Below, piece by piece: positions 14,689 to 15,070 of a stretch of DNA of 15,070 nt. The notes below the pieces were generated by a model, which was not told where the DNA came from, did not search any database, and was given only the letters and a program-made list of their open reading frames with translations. Origin of the DNA: Propionibacteriaceae bacterium UBA5174 (GTDB lineage: Bacteria; Actinomycetota; Actinomycetes; Propionibacteriales; Propionibacteriaceae); assembly GCA_002413345.1 (NCBI GenBank), contig DHWU01000045.1, positions 1 through 15,070 of the forward strand, read 5' to 3'. The number at the start of each line of letters is the position of its first letter. The first letter of the stretch is position 1. The position numbers and the translations under genes are program-made.

Positions 14689-15070
14689 ATGGCACCAGAG
14701 GCTGCAACTATCCCCAGTAACGCGCCGGCGAATGCGCCCCAACCCCTGCTCGACTGGGTTGCCGGTGTCGCAGCACTGACTCAGCCCGATCAGATCTACT
14801 GGTGCGATGGTTCCGAAGCCGAGCGCGATCGGCTGAATCAGCTCATGGTGGACTCCGGCACTTTCATCAAGCTCAACCCGGAGATCCGGCCGAACTCCTT
14901 CTTGGCGCGTTCCGATCCGGCCGATGTTGCCCGCGTTGAAGCCTCTACCTTCATCTGCTCGGAGAAGGAATCCGATGCTGGCCCCACCAACAACTGGGCC
15001 AATCCCACCGAAATGCGCACCAAACTGGCGGGGCTTTTCGCAGGTTGCATGCGCGGCCGCACGATGTACG
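14689..15070 (+). CDS. pckG: GTP-dependent phosphoenolpyruvate carboxykinase, N-terminal part
   Basis: The first 127 codons of PEP carboxykinase (GTP), EC 4.1.1.32, which converts oxaloacetate and GTP to PEP, GDP and CO2 at the entry to gluconeogenesis. The frame runs off the window's right edge. Diagnostic segments are DQIYWCDGSEAERDRL (34-49), the SEKESDAGPTNNWANP stretch (99-114) and GCMRGRTMY (119-127), the family's substrate-binding block; GTP-type enzymes are about 600 residues, so roughly a fifth is present. A perfect SD AAGGAG (14677-14682) lies 6 nt before the ATG, indicating strong translation. It follows treYZ by 201 bp in the same direction, but a probable own promoter suggests separate control. 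The first 20 residues are Ala/Pro/Asn-rich and probably a flexible extension. Confidence 0.96.
   Translation, partial: MAPEAATIPSNAPANAPQPLLDWVAGVAALTQPDQIYWCDGSEAERDRLNQLMVDSGTFIKLNPEIRPNSFLARSDPADVARVEASTFICSEKESDAGPTNNWANPTEMRTKLAGLFAGCMRGRTMY

Overview
The window looks like chromosomal DNA of a high-GC Gram-positive (actinobacterial) organism. The reasons are the moderately high G+C content with GTG/TTG starts, a GTP-type PEP carboxykinase, a TreY/TreZ trehalose route, a Pro-rich DUF2339-type membrane protein, and several starts without a Shine-Dalgarno (SD) sequence that sit 6-7 nt after TANNNT boxes, as in actinobacterial leaderless genes. I cannot name the family or genus. Nothing suggests a phage, plasmid, transposon, CRISPR array or RNA gene; the region reads as ordinary chromosome with some unusual gene architectures.

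Layout. Positions 1-1471 (minus strand) hold a nearly complete proton-dependent oligopeptide (POT/PTR2) transporter whose 3' end runs off the window. Divergent from it is a 696-residue DUF2339-like multipass membrane protein (1625-3715) with a Pro-rich N-terminal arm encoded by 15-bp tandem repeats. Next comes a three-gene unit (3847-7758): an ABC-type ATPase with altered catalytic motifs, a large YhgE/Pip-family membrane protein and a TetR-family regulator. A perfect 10-bp palindrome (TGACCGGTCA) lies just upstream of the first gene and is the best operator candidate. Convergent to this unit is a dihydroorotate dehydrogenase-like flavoprotein (7797-8723, minus), preceded by a small DUF4203/TMEM198-like membrane protein (8997-9608, minus). 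A short divergent intergenic region then leads to a YbjQ/UPF0145 protein (9716-10117, plus), followed by a strong hairpin.

The last third is dominated by one 4.1-kb reading frame (10363-14487) encoding maltooligosyltrehalose synthase (TreY) fused in frame to maltooligosyltrehalose trehalohydrolase (TreZ). Both GH13 active sites appear complete, so one polypeptide could make trehalose from maltodextrin or glycogen chain ends. A 28-codon ORF with its own SD ends 3 nt before the treYZ start and may be a translationally coupled leader. The window closes with the 5' part of pckG (GTP-dependent PEP carboxykinase), preceded by a leader with two small inverted repeats.

The observations most worth a second look are the natural TreY-TreZ fusion with its leader ORF, the ATPase with altered catalytic motifs paired with YhgE/Pip under a probable TetR operator, and three candidate leaderless starts.
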